Assembly (NCBI GenBank): GCA_021018815.1 | Contig: JAITYX010000006.1 | Coordinates: forward strand, 310,001 to 374,000 | Direction: 5' to 3' | From: Talinum fruticosum | Taxonomy: Eukaryota; Streptophyta; Magnoliopsida; Caryophyllales; Talinaceae | Length of the DNA: 64,000 bases | Part shown: positions 1 to 11,504 of the stretch, one piece after another | Layout: each line of letters starts with the position of its first letter | Numbering within the stretch: the first letter of the stretch is position 1 | The notes under the pieces: model-generated | The model's database searches: none | Seen by the model: only the letters and a program-made list of their open reading frames with translations | Told to the model about the DNA's origin: nothing | Made by a program: the position numbers and the translations under genes

Positions 1-430
1 ATATATAGAAATAAAAATGTCCGTTAACTTTCCGTTTTGACTCGGCTTGTCCATCAGTCACCTTAGACTGGTGTTATGGTTCTCTTCTTCGACGGTTAGG
101 ATTCATCCCAGTTTGAAATCCATCGGCTAATGTTTCATCACGAGATCGCGAGAGAGCAAGAGAAAAAAATTTGAAAATATATTCTAAAATTCTCCACCGA
201 TCCGGAGATACTTTCAAAAATATGATGTCCAATGTTTCTCGACGTCCGAGTTTGACTCAGATTGGTTTCCGAATGACTCGGATTGGTTTCGAGTGACTCA
301 TAAACTAACAGTTGTCGGCTCAATATCACGAAATCAACTAAACTAATAGCTAGCAATAAAGCATAAGCACATAATCAAGCAATGAGATTATCATAAAGAG
401 AAACACATAGTTATGTATTTAACATTCCAA
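1..430 (-). other. C1 region downstream of RNase H (non-coding remnant)
   Basis: This stretch follows the RNase H stop of C1. It resembles the same part of C2 (about 24350-24700), including the CT/GA-rich run and the LTR-proximal wording around a TCTCTCGC-type tract. No conserved protein is visible. The 72-codon frame here is not supported by any homology that I recognise. Confidence 0.5.
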
Positions 431-1960
431 GCTCATTCCTTATGAAACAAAACTGATCTTCACCAAGAGGCTTAGTAAAGATATCAGCTAATTGAAGATT
501 AGGAGGAATGAATTCAAGTTCAATGTCACCTTTCTCGGAATGGTCTCGTAAGAACCGATATCCGACCTCAATATGCTTTGTCTTTGAGTGTTGAACTGGA
601 TTTTTGGTGATGCTAATTGCACTCGATTGTCACACTTGATTGGAATTGATTTCAAAGAAAGTCCAAGATCCCTCAAGTGTTGCTTTATCTATAAAATCTG
701 AGCGCAACATGCTCCAGTCGCAATATACTCAGCTTCAGACAATTGATAGAGCCACCGAATTTTGCTTCTTTGAGTGCTAAGATATTAGGGATTGACCTGA
801 AATCGGCAAGCTCCGAAGTGCTCTTTCTATCAACTTTGTATCCAGCATAGTCCGTGTCCGAGTATCCAGTGAGGGTCATTTCGAGTCTCTTGAGTACCAT
901 AGACCTAAGTGCTGAGTTCTCGCAAGATATCCGAATATTCTCTTCAATGTAGTGAGATGTGATTCTTTTGGATTAGCTGGGAATCTTGCACATAAACAAA
1001 CACTCGAACATTATATCTGGCCGGCTGGAAGTAAGATATAGTAAAGATCCAATCATACCTCGATAGAGTTTCTAATCTATTGCTTTACCTTTCTCGTCCG
1101 AGTCAAGTTTTATACTACTCGCTCATGGGTGTAGATACGTGCTTTGCATCTTGAAGTTTGTATTTCTTCAGCGACTCCTTGGTATACTTTGATTGATGGA
1201 CATAGATTCCATCTTTGTCTTGTTTGATTTGTAGACCAAGGAAGAAATTGAGTTCTCCCATCATACTCATTTGAAATTCTTGATTCATTAACTCGAGAAA
1301 ATTCTCGGCATAGAAATTCGTTAGTAGCTCCAAAGATAATATCATCAACATAGATTTGAACAATAACGAAATCTTTCCCCTTGGTTTTTATAAAGAGAGT
1401 CTTGTCGATCCGACCTCTTCTAAAGTCATTTTGAACCAAGAAATTGCTCGGTCTTTCATACCATGCTCGGGAGCTTGTTTAAGACCATAGAGAGCCTTTT
1501 GAAGTTTGAAAATATGATCCGGAAATTCTAAGTTTTCAAAACCAGGAGGCTACTAGACATAGACTTCCTCTTCAATAAAACCATTGAGAAATGCACACTT
1601 AACATCCATTTGATATAATTTAATAGACATGTTAGATGAAAATGCCAACGGAATTCTAGTAGCTTTGATTCGGCAACAAGTGCAAAGGTTTCCCCACAAT
1701 CAATTCCTTCTTCTTGATTGTAACCTTGAACCACAAGTCTAGCCTTGTTTCGACTACCACCCCACCTTCATCTAGTTTGTTCTTGAAAACCCATTTGGTT
1801 CCTATGACTGGGTGGTCGGAAGGTCGTTTGGTCGAGTCCGGACTTGGTTCCTTTCGAATTGATTGAGTTCCTCTTGCATGGCCTTTACCCATTAAGGTTC
1901 ATTTAGGGCCTCTAGTGCATTTCGGGTTCGAGTTAATGAAATGAATGTAGTGAATGCACA
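430..1960 (-). pseudogene. C1 reverse transcriptase and RNase H (broken)
   Basis: This is the copia RVT_2 reverse transcriptase followed by RNase H, split over several frames. On the minus strand, the N-terminal part (about 1900-1500) shows the motif NHPVIGTKWVFKNKLDE and then GYNQEEGIDCGETFA. The catalytic segment reads QIYVDDIIFGATNE, with YVDD at 1341-1352, and is followed by a GELNFFLGLQIKQ block. RNase H shows the DTDYAGYKVDRKSTS motif (about 860) and the SIPIKCDN segment (about 640). The YVDD site is intact, but frameshifts around 1110-1440, 1500-1700 and 700-900 make the gene non-functional. Confidence 0.85.
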
Positions 1961-2249
1961 CAAATTTTGAACGAGAGGAATGAGTTCTTACCCCATTGTT
2001 GATATCGGATAATATGTTTTCTAGTGGGTGACTAGAAGTGAACTTGAATGCTCTACCTGTTCTCCGATTCACAAGATTTGTGGGCTGAGCTACCCGATCT
2101 TTAGAAGCTTGTTCCGAGTTATCTTCTTCATTAGCTTGTTCGTTACGAGCGAGGTTCTTAAGTTGTCTCATTCGAGTCACTTCCGAGTGACTTCATTCCG
2201 AGCCGATTAAGCTTGAGTCTTTGTAGACTCGGTTTCATCATCTTCTCTG

Positions 2250-3140
2250 CTGAGTTTCAGATCCGAGTATGAAGACTCACTTGGTTTTTCCTGTTCAAGC
2301 TCATCAAATACAACGTGGATGCTTTCTTCCACTTTGTTAGTTCTCTTATTGAAAATGCGAGAAGCTTTCTCTGTGAGAAGAATAACCTGAGAAAAATACC
2401 ATCATCCGACCGAGCATCAAACTTGGTCGAGTGATCCTTACCATTGTTGCGAATGAAACATTTACATCCAAATGGTCCGAAATAGGAAATATTTGGTTTC
2501 TTTCCTTTGTAGAGCGCATAGGGTGTTTTCTTCAATATGGGTCCGATGAGGCATCTATTCGAGTGTAGTTGGTCGTGTTGATCGCCTAAACCCGAAATAG
2601 TAAGGTAGGTTGTGCTCAATCATCATCGTCCTTGCTATTTCTTCAAGAGTTCTGTTCTTTCTCTCCACTACTCCATTTTGTTGAGGAGTTCTTGGTGCTG
2701 AGATGTTATGAGAGATGCTATTTTTCTCACAAAACTCGAGAATTCCGAGTAGTCGAACTCCCTTCCCCGGTCGGTTTGAATTCTCTAGATCCGAGTCCGA
2801 GACTCAACTTGGATTTTTCTACGAGCTTCCTGAACTCCTTCAATGCTTCATTTTTGTGCTTAAGAAAACACACCCAAGTAAATTGTGAATAATCATCAAT
2901 AATAACAAATATATATGATTTACCTCCGAGACTCTAAACCGGGATTTCACCACATAAGTCCATATGTAGCAGCTTAAGCACTTTGGATGTGGAAACTGTC
3001 TTCGAGAGATTTGAATGATGATCCGACTTGTTTTCCTCTTGTGCATGCTTCACAAACTTTATCTTTCTCAAAAGCACAGTTAGGTAAACCCCTAACCGGA
3101 CCATGAGATGCCAATTTTTGATAGTATGCATGCTAATATG
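2250..3140 (-). pseudogene. C1 integrase (broken)
   Basis: This is a retroviral-type integrase core of the copia kind. On the minus strand, the first catalytic Asp lies in LLHMDLCGE (about 2960), the second in TDRGREFDY (about 2775) and the Glu in TPQQNGVVERKN (about 2670), so all three residues can be read, but in different frames. Downstream is the conserved KTPYALYKGKKPNISYF block and the FGCKCFIRNNGKD block (about 2450-2530). Upstream, the zinc-binding segment with HAQEE/CEACTKGK-like wording lies near 3050. Stops separate the blocks. Confidence 0.85.
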
Positions 3141-3179
3141 GCCTAATCTACGATGCCATGTCCATGAGTCATCATGAAG

Positions 3180-3535
3180 AGATGCTTTTAAGCGAGATAA
3201 ATTATGACTCGGGTCAGGAAGAGGAATAATATAAGTGTTACCTGATATTTTGATCTCCTTGGTGGTAACATCGAAATGTAACAGTTGGTCTCAGTGAATC
3301 TTACCTCTTGACCTTTATCGCACGAGTTGAGAGATGCTAAGCGATTGTACTTTAATCCTTTGACAAGGTAGACTGGATCGACCGGATTGCATCCTTTTCC
3401 AATCTTGCCTATCCCAACTATCTTGCCTTTGCTGTCATCTCCAAAAGTGACCTTTCCTCCTTTATGTTTTTCTAACTCGTAAAAGAGTCTTGAGTCTCCC
3501 GACATGTGGCGTGAACATCCACTGTCAAGGTACCA
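3180..3535 (-). pseudogene. C1 protease active site and GAG-pre-integrase segment
   Basis: The minus strand encodes HWYLDSGCSRHMSGDSRLFY, the copia aspartic protease active-site motif; the DSG codons lie at 3518-3526 and are intact. It runs on in one frame through a GGKVTFGDDSKGKIVGIG block typical of the segment linking protease and integrase. The frame stays open for 105 codons and is lost near 3190. This is the best-preserved protease copy in the window. Confidence 0.85.
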
Positions 3536-3539
3536 ATGC

Positions 3540-4462
3540 GCTTTGATCTCTTCTAAGTGACCCGCAAAACAGAGACATTCTAACCCTTCTCACTTCCTCT
3601 AACGAACCCAAGTAACATTCTTTACTCGTGGTCCTTTTCGAGGAAGAAGGTTTTTCGGAACCCAGATTTGAATTACTTTTCTTTAGAGAACTGAGTCCGT
3701 GTCTCCTTCTTTTTGAAAACATTTCCTTTAGAAACTAAAGAAGATGGTTTCTTCTTGTAAACTCGCTCTAGGCTTAGTCCTCCCTTCATTTTTATGAATG
3801 GGACCATGCACTGCTTTCCGAACTTTACAGCTTTGGAATCCTTTTTAAATAGTTCGATTAGGAATTGAATTCCCCTCTTTGTTGAAACCAAGACCTTCTT
3901 TTCTGAAGGAGACACATTGAGATCCTAAGAGCAATCAAGGTTTTTTTGACCTTGAGTAAATGTTAATACCAGATCTTGAGACTCAATGAGCTTTTGCTTT
4001 AGCTGCTCATTTTCTTTTCGAGTAACTCGGACTCGGTCTTATTAGATTGAGCACTAGTCTTGAGTTCTCTCGAGTATAAGTCTCAGTTTTTCCAATTCAT
4101 TTTTCGGAGAGATGCTCTCGGACAAAATTGACTCAAGTTGTTCTTTTAAACGAAAAGAATCAGAATTGGACTTTTCTTCTAAAGTAAAATTATATTTAGC
4201 TAAATCAGCTTTGGAGAATTTGAGGAAGTATTCAATTACCTCTTGAGGATTTGTTTCCTCATTGTTCGAGTCCGACTCGACTCTCTTTCAGCCTTCCGAG
4301 TCGAGATTGCCATAAGACATTTTGAGTCATCTGACTCCTCATCATCTTTTGATGAGTCGTCATCGCTCCATGTTGCCATCATAGCCTTTTTCTTCTTTCT
4401 CGTCCCTTTTTCTCTTTGGGCAGTCTTTGACTATGTGGTCTTTGCCGCCACACTCAAAACAT
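3540..4462 (-). pseudogene. C1 gag C-terminal linker with CCHC zinc knuckle
   Basis: A gag nucleocapsid knuckle CFECGGKDHIVKDC is readable on the minus strand at 4420-4461 (CX2CX4HX4C). It is followed by a Lys-rich tail, an acidic Ser/Asp-rich stretch (about 4250-4380) and a long coiled-coil-like linker rich in Glu, Lys and Leu (about 3930-4240) before the protease. Frame breaks occur throughout. The same layout is seen in C2, C3 and C6. Confidence 0.8.
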
Positions 4463-4599
4463 CCAGAATTTTTAGTTCAAGATAACTTTGAAGGAGAAGA
4501 ATACTAACCTTTTCTGTCCATCTTATCTTTCTTGTAGAATTCTTCTTTTGGCCTTTTATCCCATCTTTTGTGCTTCATCATTCTCTTGAAGCCTCTAGT

Positions 4600-5463
4600 A
4601 ATAAGTGCCATGGGATCCTCTTCCGAGTCGGAGGAACTCGGACCTTCTTCTCTCGGTTTCTAAGGCCTTCGACGCAATGTTCTTTTTGGTGCCGACCTCT
4701 ACTTCCTCCTCATCCAGGTGGATCTCATGGGTGAGAAGCTTCCCAATGAGTTCGTCTAGCTTTAGTAGAGATAAGTTATGTTCCTTTTTGTGCTTCCCTC
4801 AGCATCCTCCTCTTCCGGTGGATTTCATGAGTGAAAAGCTTCCTAATGAGCTCGTCCGGCTTTAGAAGTGATAGGTTCTTTGCCTCCTCTATAGCAGTCA
4901 CCTTAGGACACCACCTTCTCTTTGGTAGGCTTTTGAGTATCTTTCGGCACATTTCCTCGTGGGTAATCTTCTTACCCAGAGATTTGAGATTGTTGGTAAT
5001 CTCAGTAAATCGAATGAACATCCGAGTGTTGTTCTCTTCTTGCTCCATCTTGAATAGCTCATATTTATGAAGATATTGACTTATCTTTGCTTGTCGACCT
5101 GGCTTGTGCCTTCATAAGTGTTGACTAGTGTGTCCCACACTTCTTTGGCTGAATTGCAGGCGGATACTCGATTATATTCTTCCGAGCCGATGGCGCACAT
5201 CACAATGTTCATTGCCTTGAAGTTCTTTCGAACTTCTCCGCTTCTCTGGAGTAACCTCGGCTTTGTCTTGGGAATGACTCTAAACTCCTCTCGTCTTCAT
5301 GGGAATATAGTTTCCTTCTTGTATGATCTCCCAAATATCTTTATCATGATATAGGAGGAAACATTCCATGAGCTTCTTCCAAGTGCACGAAATTTGATCC
5401 TTTGAATTTTGGTGGTCCAGTGGAAGATCTTCCTTCATCGAACTCTCCGTTGTTCTTAGCCAT
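4600..5463 (-). pseudogene. C1 gag, UBN2/copia-type domain
   Basis: The probable gag start is the ATG at 5463-5461 on the minus strand, 45 bases after the primer site. It reads MAKNNGEFDEGRSS and then a GPPKFKGSNF-type block. The domain is the copia gag polypeptide family (UBN2-like). Clear blocks are FIRFTEITNNLKSLGKKITH, ILKSLPKRRWCPKVTAIEEA and LTHEIHRKRR (about 4780-5010). Several frameshifts break it. Unlike C2 and C3, codon 11 here is not a stop. Confidence 0.85.
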
Positions 5464-5508
5464 TTGATCTTTATACCTTTGGATGGTTGGATCCTTTACG
5501 AAAGGCTA

Positions 5509-5520
5509 TCTCCGATACCA
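5509..5520 (-). other. C1 primer binding site (initiator tRNA-Met type)
   Basis: On the minus strand the bases directly after the 5' LTR read AT then TGGTATCGGAGA, close to the plant copia consensus TGGTATCAGAGC complementary to initiator tRNA-Met. Confidence 0.85.
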
Positions 5521-5522
5521 AT

Positions 5523-7120
5523 TGAAGATTTGCTCGGGAGAGTCCGAGTCACCCTAGAGGGGGTGAATAGGGTGATTGAGGATTTTCGTTGAAAAACAAA
5601 CTCTTTTGCCAAAGTAGAGACAGAAACAAATTCCGAGTCTAAAACGGAGTCGAAAAGTATGAACTCGAATTGCAATAAAGAGTAAGGAAGCGGATCAAGC
5701 TGAAGCTTTGAGACTATCCGAGTCTAGAATGTGCTCGAGAAAGTAGAGACACCGAGATTACGTGCAAACCCTCCTAGGGCAGAAAACCACGGACCGTGCT
5801 AATCCAAGCACGAAGTCAAATCCACTATTTTGAGTCCACAAAATACAGTAGATCGATCGAACCAGAGTTGCTCCCTTAAACAACTCTTTACAAGTTTTCC
5901 TAGACTCGAAATTCCCTTATCTCGATCTAGTACTTCCTAACCGAGATAACCCTTACAGCTAGGAACAACTAAGCTGAGTTAACCTTTACGAGCTTAGTCA
6001 AGGGACCTTACCCGGAAGTAAGAAAGTGTTTGTAATCGAGTACAAGACCTTACAACTCGTAAAGTAATGAATTACGAGTAGGAGTTGTAAGTAGAAGATT
6101 GAGAATGAATACAATGACTTTGCTCAAGTACGTGTATTAACAATAGGTTCGGCAATCTTCAAGTCTTGTAAATTGGCTTCTATTTATAGATGACCAAGCA
6201 ACATAGCCGTTATCTCCAACTTCGATGGGAAGTCCTTTGTGACCGTTTTTAAGAACTTTACGAGTCACTCGAAAGTATCCGTTGTGATATGAACGTTGGG
6301 CAACGATTCTTAACTCTATTGGAAGTCCCAAAAGCACTTGTGGTGTCTTGAAGGATAAGGTCGAAAGCACAGTTAAGCTTGGCGTTTCAGTGTTCCAAAT
6401 TTGGAAATAGACAGCCCAGACACAATCTTACGGGGCTAGGCCGGAAAAGAGGAAAAGCCATGTTTGCTCGATGATTTTTCGTTTTGAAGTCTGGTTACTT
6501 TTGTATTTCAAAAAGTGTATCCTCGTTTGAATAACCTACAAAAGTAAATCAATTTTGGTTCTCAAAGTATAAAATACTTTGGTCCATGATTAGACAGAGA
6601 TAATAATATAAATAAGATAATTAAGCAACTAATTATCCGAGTTAGAAAAGGAATGGAATTTTACGAGTCTAATATCCATCAAACTCAAAATTCCATCCGA
6701 GTTAGTCTAAGCGATAATTAAGTTATACAACGAATATCGAGTGAAACAAACTTGATCTAGACTAAGCATGGTTCATACTAGAAGCGCTGACTTTAACAGA
6801 ATAAGACTTATAACATGAAGTCGGACCTGAGTGCGGTTAAGCGAAATACTAGTCAATTCAACATGCGATATATCTAAGTGATAAGGGACTCGGAACCGAG
6901 TGAGACAGCAGCGAGTACATATCTGTTTTCCGAGCCACTTGGAGATAAGCAAAAGTACATGAAGAAAATGCCATATCACTTAGAGAAGATACCATATTAC
7001 TCGAAAAGTTTCTAAAGTGCAGAGAATGCCTTGGAATCAAAACCTTATAAGTGAGAAGTTCTTATACCTGATTCCTTCGATAGAACTCGAGAAAAGTGCG
7101 AAGCGATGTCCGAGTCTTCA
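5523..7120 (-). repeat. C1 5' LTR (1598 bp)
   Basis: On the minus strand the LTR begins TGAAGACTCGGAC at 7120 and ends at 5523 in ...TCTTCA next to the primer site, so it has TG...CA ends. It aligns along its length with the C2 LTRs and the solo LTR at 17302-18905. A TATA-like box (TATAAATAG on the minus strand) lies at 6180-6188. The conserved U5 hairpin is at 5549-5575 (arms TCACCCTA and TAGGGTGA). Confidence 0.9.
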
Positions 7121-9082
7121 CATGCCATTAGAAAAGACATCATTGGCATCGGTCTAGGCTACCAGGGAGCTCATGCACTACCTGTTGGCCCACACGATTC
7201 ATGTGGTAGCACCAATGGATCCTATTAAATATATCCTTCAACGAACCAACCATTAGCAATAACATAGCTAAATGGACTGTCATGCTATCCGAGTTGGAAC
7301 TAAAGTATGTCCCCTAGTAACCGATCAAAGGAAAGGTAGTGTGAGAATTCCTAGCCGATCTACCCATGTCCGAATCGGAACCCGAACACCTTGACTTCCC
7401 AGCACGAAAATATCCTACAAGTGGAGGTGGACATGTGGACAATGCACTTTAATGGCCCTTCTAATTAGAAGGCCTTTGAAGTAGGGATCCTTCTAGTCTC
7501 GCTAGAAAGAGTGCATACTCCCATTTCAGGCAAGTTAAACTTTAAGGTCACCTAAAACGCCGCAGAATACGAAGCATGCATCACGGGACTTCAAGCTGCC
7601 ATAGAGATCGAAGCCAAGACCACCGGGGTTTTCGGTGACTCAAATTTGATCATTAATCGGATGTCAAAAAATCAAAGGTACGTAGTGAAGCCTTAGTACC
7701 CTACTACGCACATTTAATTGAATTAGCAAAACATTTTGAAAGCATTTCATGCACTTACCTTCCTAGGGATGATTATTATCCCTAGTGGCATTCATTCAAT
7801 GCCCATTCATATAGAACGATGGAGTTAGCTTGCTCATGTATACGAACTCGAAGTGTTTAGTACCAACCAAACCAGTTGGTACTATGACATCAATGAGCCA
7901 TCGGGATGTTAGCAGCTCAGTTTTTCATAAATTTAGGACATTTGTAAAAGAAAATCAACACGGGAATTAACATACTTTGTGTCAACCAACACGAAGCGAG
8001 TGCATCATGGATGAAATTCACGGTGGGGAATGTAGAGCCCATATGAATATAAGGATGTTCGTTTAGAATGTTCATAGGTTAGAATACTACTAGTCGACCA
8101 TGGCAGCAAATTTCCATGAATTTGTTAAGAGATACCACAAGGGTCGGTTGTATGCAAATCTACAACACCAACCACCATCGTTTCTCACAACACTTGCATC
8201 GGCTTGGCCATTCCCGGTTCGGGAATTGATATCATTGGCAAAGTGACCCCTGAAGGAATGGTAGGTCAGGAATTCGTGGTAGTAGCAATTGAGTACTTTA
8301 CTAAATGGGTAGAAGCGAGCATCCTATTCAATGTTGTCGTCGAAGCAAGTAGTCAAGTTCATCACTCGGAACATTATTTGTCGATGTGGGGACCCCATGA
8401 ATTGATTAGTGACCATGGCAGTCACTTCAAAATGGAAGTAGCGAGACTCTACTGGAAAAATACAAGATCAAACATCACAAACCTTCTCCTTATCGCCCTT
8501 ATACCAACAGAGCGAGTCGAGGTCGCTAACAAAAATATTTGTAAACGAGTGGAGAAAATGCCAGTCGGCTATAAAAATTGCGACGACAAGTTGCCCTTTG
8601 CTTTATGGGGCTACCGGACCTCCACAAGGATGTCAACGAGAGCAACATCTTACTCCCTAGTATATGCCATAGAAGTAGTCCTTCCAATACAAATTGCCAT
8701 TCCCTCATTACGAATCATTGTAAAGAGTCGATTCCCGAGCGAGAAAAGGCTAAGGCACGCCACGAAGAGTTAGTGTTGCTTGGATGAAAGACGATTGAAT
8801 GCCTTACATAATGTCCAAATATACGAGGCACGTATATCAAGGGCGTTTAACAAGAAATTAAAGCCTCGTAATCTGCAGGTTGGAGATCTGGTCCTAAAAG
8901 AGATTAGGGCACCAATCTAGGATCCCCGAAGAAAGATCTCGGTCCTAAAAATATTTGTAATCTATGACCCATTTATACTTGGTGAAATACTACCCGAAGG
9001 ACCAGTAAAATTGATTAATTTTGATGGTGAAGAAATCTTTTAGTACACGAACTTTGATCAACGAAAGAAATACTACATTTAA
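7121..9082 (+). pseudogene. T1 pol 3' end: RNase H, second RNase H and integrase
   Basis: Blocks in order: the end of the RT-linked RNase H (PLEKTSLA, MHYLLAHTIHVVAPMDPIKY; 7125-7380); a second RNase H typical of Tat elements (TMHFNG, NAAEYEACITGLQAAIE, VFGDSNLII; about 7430-7800), whose first catalytic Asp is now Asn; and integrase (about 8000-9082). The integrase core is in a 189-codon frame (8204-8773) with Asp in GIDIIGK, Asp in ISDHGSHF and Glu in VEVANKNI. Between the second Asp and the Glu (about 8445-8520) the frame has slipped and returned, so that segment is scrambled. The C-terminal part shows PRNLQVGDLVLKEIRAPI and ends at a TAA at about 9082. Confidence 0.85.
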
Positions 9083-11325
9083 CATAACATTATAGCATAA
9101 CGGGCCAAACCTGGCCCAACTAGGCCATGCTATGGCAGGCGCCGACCACCACCCATACAACGGTGGGTCGACGGGGAGCTAAGAAATCTCCCCGGTCTTA
9201 GTTTTCCAAATATTTATTTCGGCGATCTAATCGAGACAGTGCGTTTATCTAATTAATTGTTATTCTATTTTGACTAGTCCAATTAGATGGTCTCGTTGGT
9301 TTAATTAATTGTTTAGTTGTCTCTATAAATTTTAAGGACGATCCAATTTATTTATTCCTCTAGTGAGCAATAAAATAACTAAAGCATAAAGCTGAGCATA
9401 AAACTTACCTTTTACTTTTATTTTATAAAAATTTAAGCCTATTACTTACTAGAATACATAGCTAATAAAAGGGAAAGTTCAAAACAAGCATACTACTTTG
9501 AAAATAAAATGTTCTAAACAGGCAAAACTAAACTTCCTAAATTTTTTATTATTCCTAAAATATTCTCCCTAAACACTTAGCCCTAGTTTATCTTCACTTT
9601 CTTCCATTTCGGATCGCTAGACTCGGTCACATCATTCGAGGGTTTACTTCGTAAATTTGAAGTGGTGCGAGTAGTAGGAATAGCTCTACTGGGATCCAAT
9701 TCTCGAGTCCTCGGTACCTTATAACGTTTGCTGTCTACTACGTTATCCACTCCGGATAGTAGTCGAAATCGTAGGGAACCCTATACGAGTTTTAGTAGCT
9801 TCGGCATGTTCATCAAAAACACTCAAGCCATGACTTAACTCGTTTTGAACTGCCAAAACCTACAAACAAATTGAAGGTAGTAGGCTAAACACAGTCCGGA
9901 TAAGGGATCCTATGCTCTCATCCCATTTGCCACAATAGATGGCCACGGAAGTAGTATTTACTAGTTTTTAGACCGAACAGGTTTATAAAGGGCTTATGTG
10001 CAGTATGTGTCCTAAATTGGGACACTTTCTAGTGTTTAATGTACCACTCAACGATACTCGTGGTTCCTAAGCCAAGCCTCCCACAAGGAAGTAGGATGAA
10101 CGAGTTACCGTATGTAATCTCTTTCGTTGACTTAACTGTGTGGCTAAGTACGTTTCTACATTTGCAAGAGCCTCTAACAGATTGCAGATGTTACATTAAC
10201 CAAATCTGCACACAATAGATAGAAAAATCATAAGAGTCCCGCACGCTCGAATTCAACCTTATTTAGGACCCAACGGGAGAAAGAAAAAGGGAAGGATGAA
10301 AACCGAAAACCGAGACTTTGGGCAAAACGACCTAGTCTCACGGGATGGTCCATGTTATCTTCTTCACACCTACAATAACAAGGGGATTCTAGCGAACTCT
10401 TTGTCCGGATTAGCTTCTACTCGGTCTAGCCCTATAATGGTTTCAATGGCAATAAGCGGAGTTAAGGAATAGTAGTCCTCTAATTGCTCCACAAACCTCG
10501 GTAATGTCGTACGAGGTATATCTCCGTGGCGTCCTCCAAGCGAGAAAACCACCTATCGGATAAGTGATGATAGCTCGATGTGTCGGAATGAGGACAAGTT
10601 CGATAATAAGTACATCAAGCGGTAGTGCTTCATCGGATTCATTATGTCCACTCGATCCCCAATAAGCAAGCAACTTAGAGTCTTATTGTTCGGCTTAAGA
10701 AGGTGCTTATAGGTTCCATGCATATTCTTAGAAGACTTGCACATAATAGGTTTAGTATGATGTTGGATGTCCAAAATAACATCAAACTCTTCTAGCAAGG
10801 ACACAATTCCTCATCCCCAAATTTGAAAACATGGTAATGAGAATCCTAATAACCTATAACAGCCCTTAGAAAAGTCCAATAGACTTTCATGTATCGAATG
10901 CTAAATAAAGTACTCAGTCCATATTGAGACAATCTTACCCTCATCCAGCGGGATAACTCAGTCATGAAATTCATCTTTGACGAGTAGAAAGGAATTAAAG
11001 ATACTAAGGAATTTTCTTAGGAACTTTTTTCGAAGGAATCACATAAGAAGGATTCGAAAGCATGATTTTCGGTATCTCACAAAGGGTCAAATTTATAGCA
11101 GTTTCCGGGTTCGGAGTCCTACCGTGCCACACCATTGTAGTCCATCGGCGCCTCGGTCTTACGCGTGGCTTGCGCCGGCCGAGCCAACCCGATGGACTGG
11201 TCCGATTTCTTTTGCCCGAGCACTCCATAGGCCATTATTTGTTTCTTCCCTGGCCTATGTTCGGATCAGCTTTATTATTTTTAGACCATGCACTTACAAA
11301 TTCCCGTTTTTTATTTTATTAATTT
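9083..11325. other. T1 region after pol: no recognisable gene, possible antisense remnants
   Basis: After the pol stop there is a GC-rich island with GGCGCCGACCACC (about 9132-9150), then AT-rich DNA to 9590. From 9590 to 10860 the minus strand has several moderately open frames (83, 76 and 60 codons at 10553-10804, 10443-10673 and 10370-10552), which may be remnants of a second antisense ORF. I recognise no domain in them. Bases 10977-11325 have open frames on both strands with no known motif. T4 and T5 have no matching sequence that I can see, so this could also be an insertion. Confidence 0.4.
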
Positions 11326-11328
11326 CCT

Positions 11329-11349
11329 TTGGGGGAATGAGGGCTAGTG
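11329..11349 (+). other. T1 internal purine-tract-like site
   Basis: TTTGGGGGAATGAGGGCTAG is followed by a conserved stretch (CTTTGTAATTTT..., TTAATAAAAGAAAGCATTT, TGAGTCCTTGCATTCATC). The same arrangement occurs in T4 at 48752-48772 and in T5 at 54880-54893. In those copies the tract reads GGGGCTAATGTGC, resembling the true polypurine tract before the 3' LTR. A role as an internal second-strand primer is inference only. Confidence 0.45.
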
Positions 11350-11504
11350 CAACTTCTTTCGATTTGTCTTTGTAATTTTCCTCACAATTTTTTTGCATCG
11401 TATTAATAAAAGAAAGCATTTCTAAAATTGAGTCCTTGCATTCATCTTATTGCATAGAGTCAAAATTTTACAAAACATTAAAAAAGGCACCCTACAAGGG
11501 ATTA

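Larger units (their letters stand above)
1..7120 (-). mobile_element. C1: Ty1/copia retrotransposon (Sirevirus-like), minus strand, 3' end off the window
   Basis: Read on the minus strand the order is 5' LTR (7120-5523), primer binding site, gag, protease, integrase, reverse transcriptase and RNase H. This order, with integrase before reverse transcriptase, defines Ty1/copia. The 3' LTR and any accessory ORF lie left of base 1. The right edge, written on the plus strand, ends in CA at 7120. The next five bases, CATGC, would be one copy of the target duplication; the other is out of view. C1 is inserted into the pol gene of the Tat element T1, whose RNase H coding resumes at once at 7121-7140. 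All reading frames carry stops and frameshifts. The Sirevirus assignment is inference from the gag type and the accessory ORF in related copies C2 and C3. Confidence 0.9.

Noticed and set aside
10370..10804. Minus-strand frames as a second accessory gene
   Set aside because: They are open for 60-83 codons but no domain can be recognised and no second copy exists in the window.
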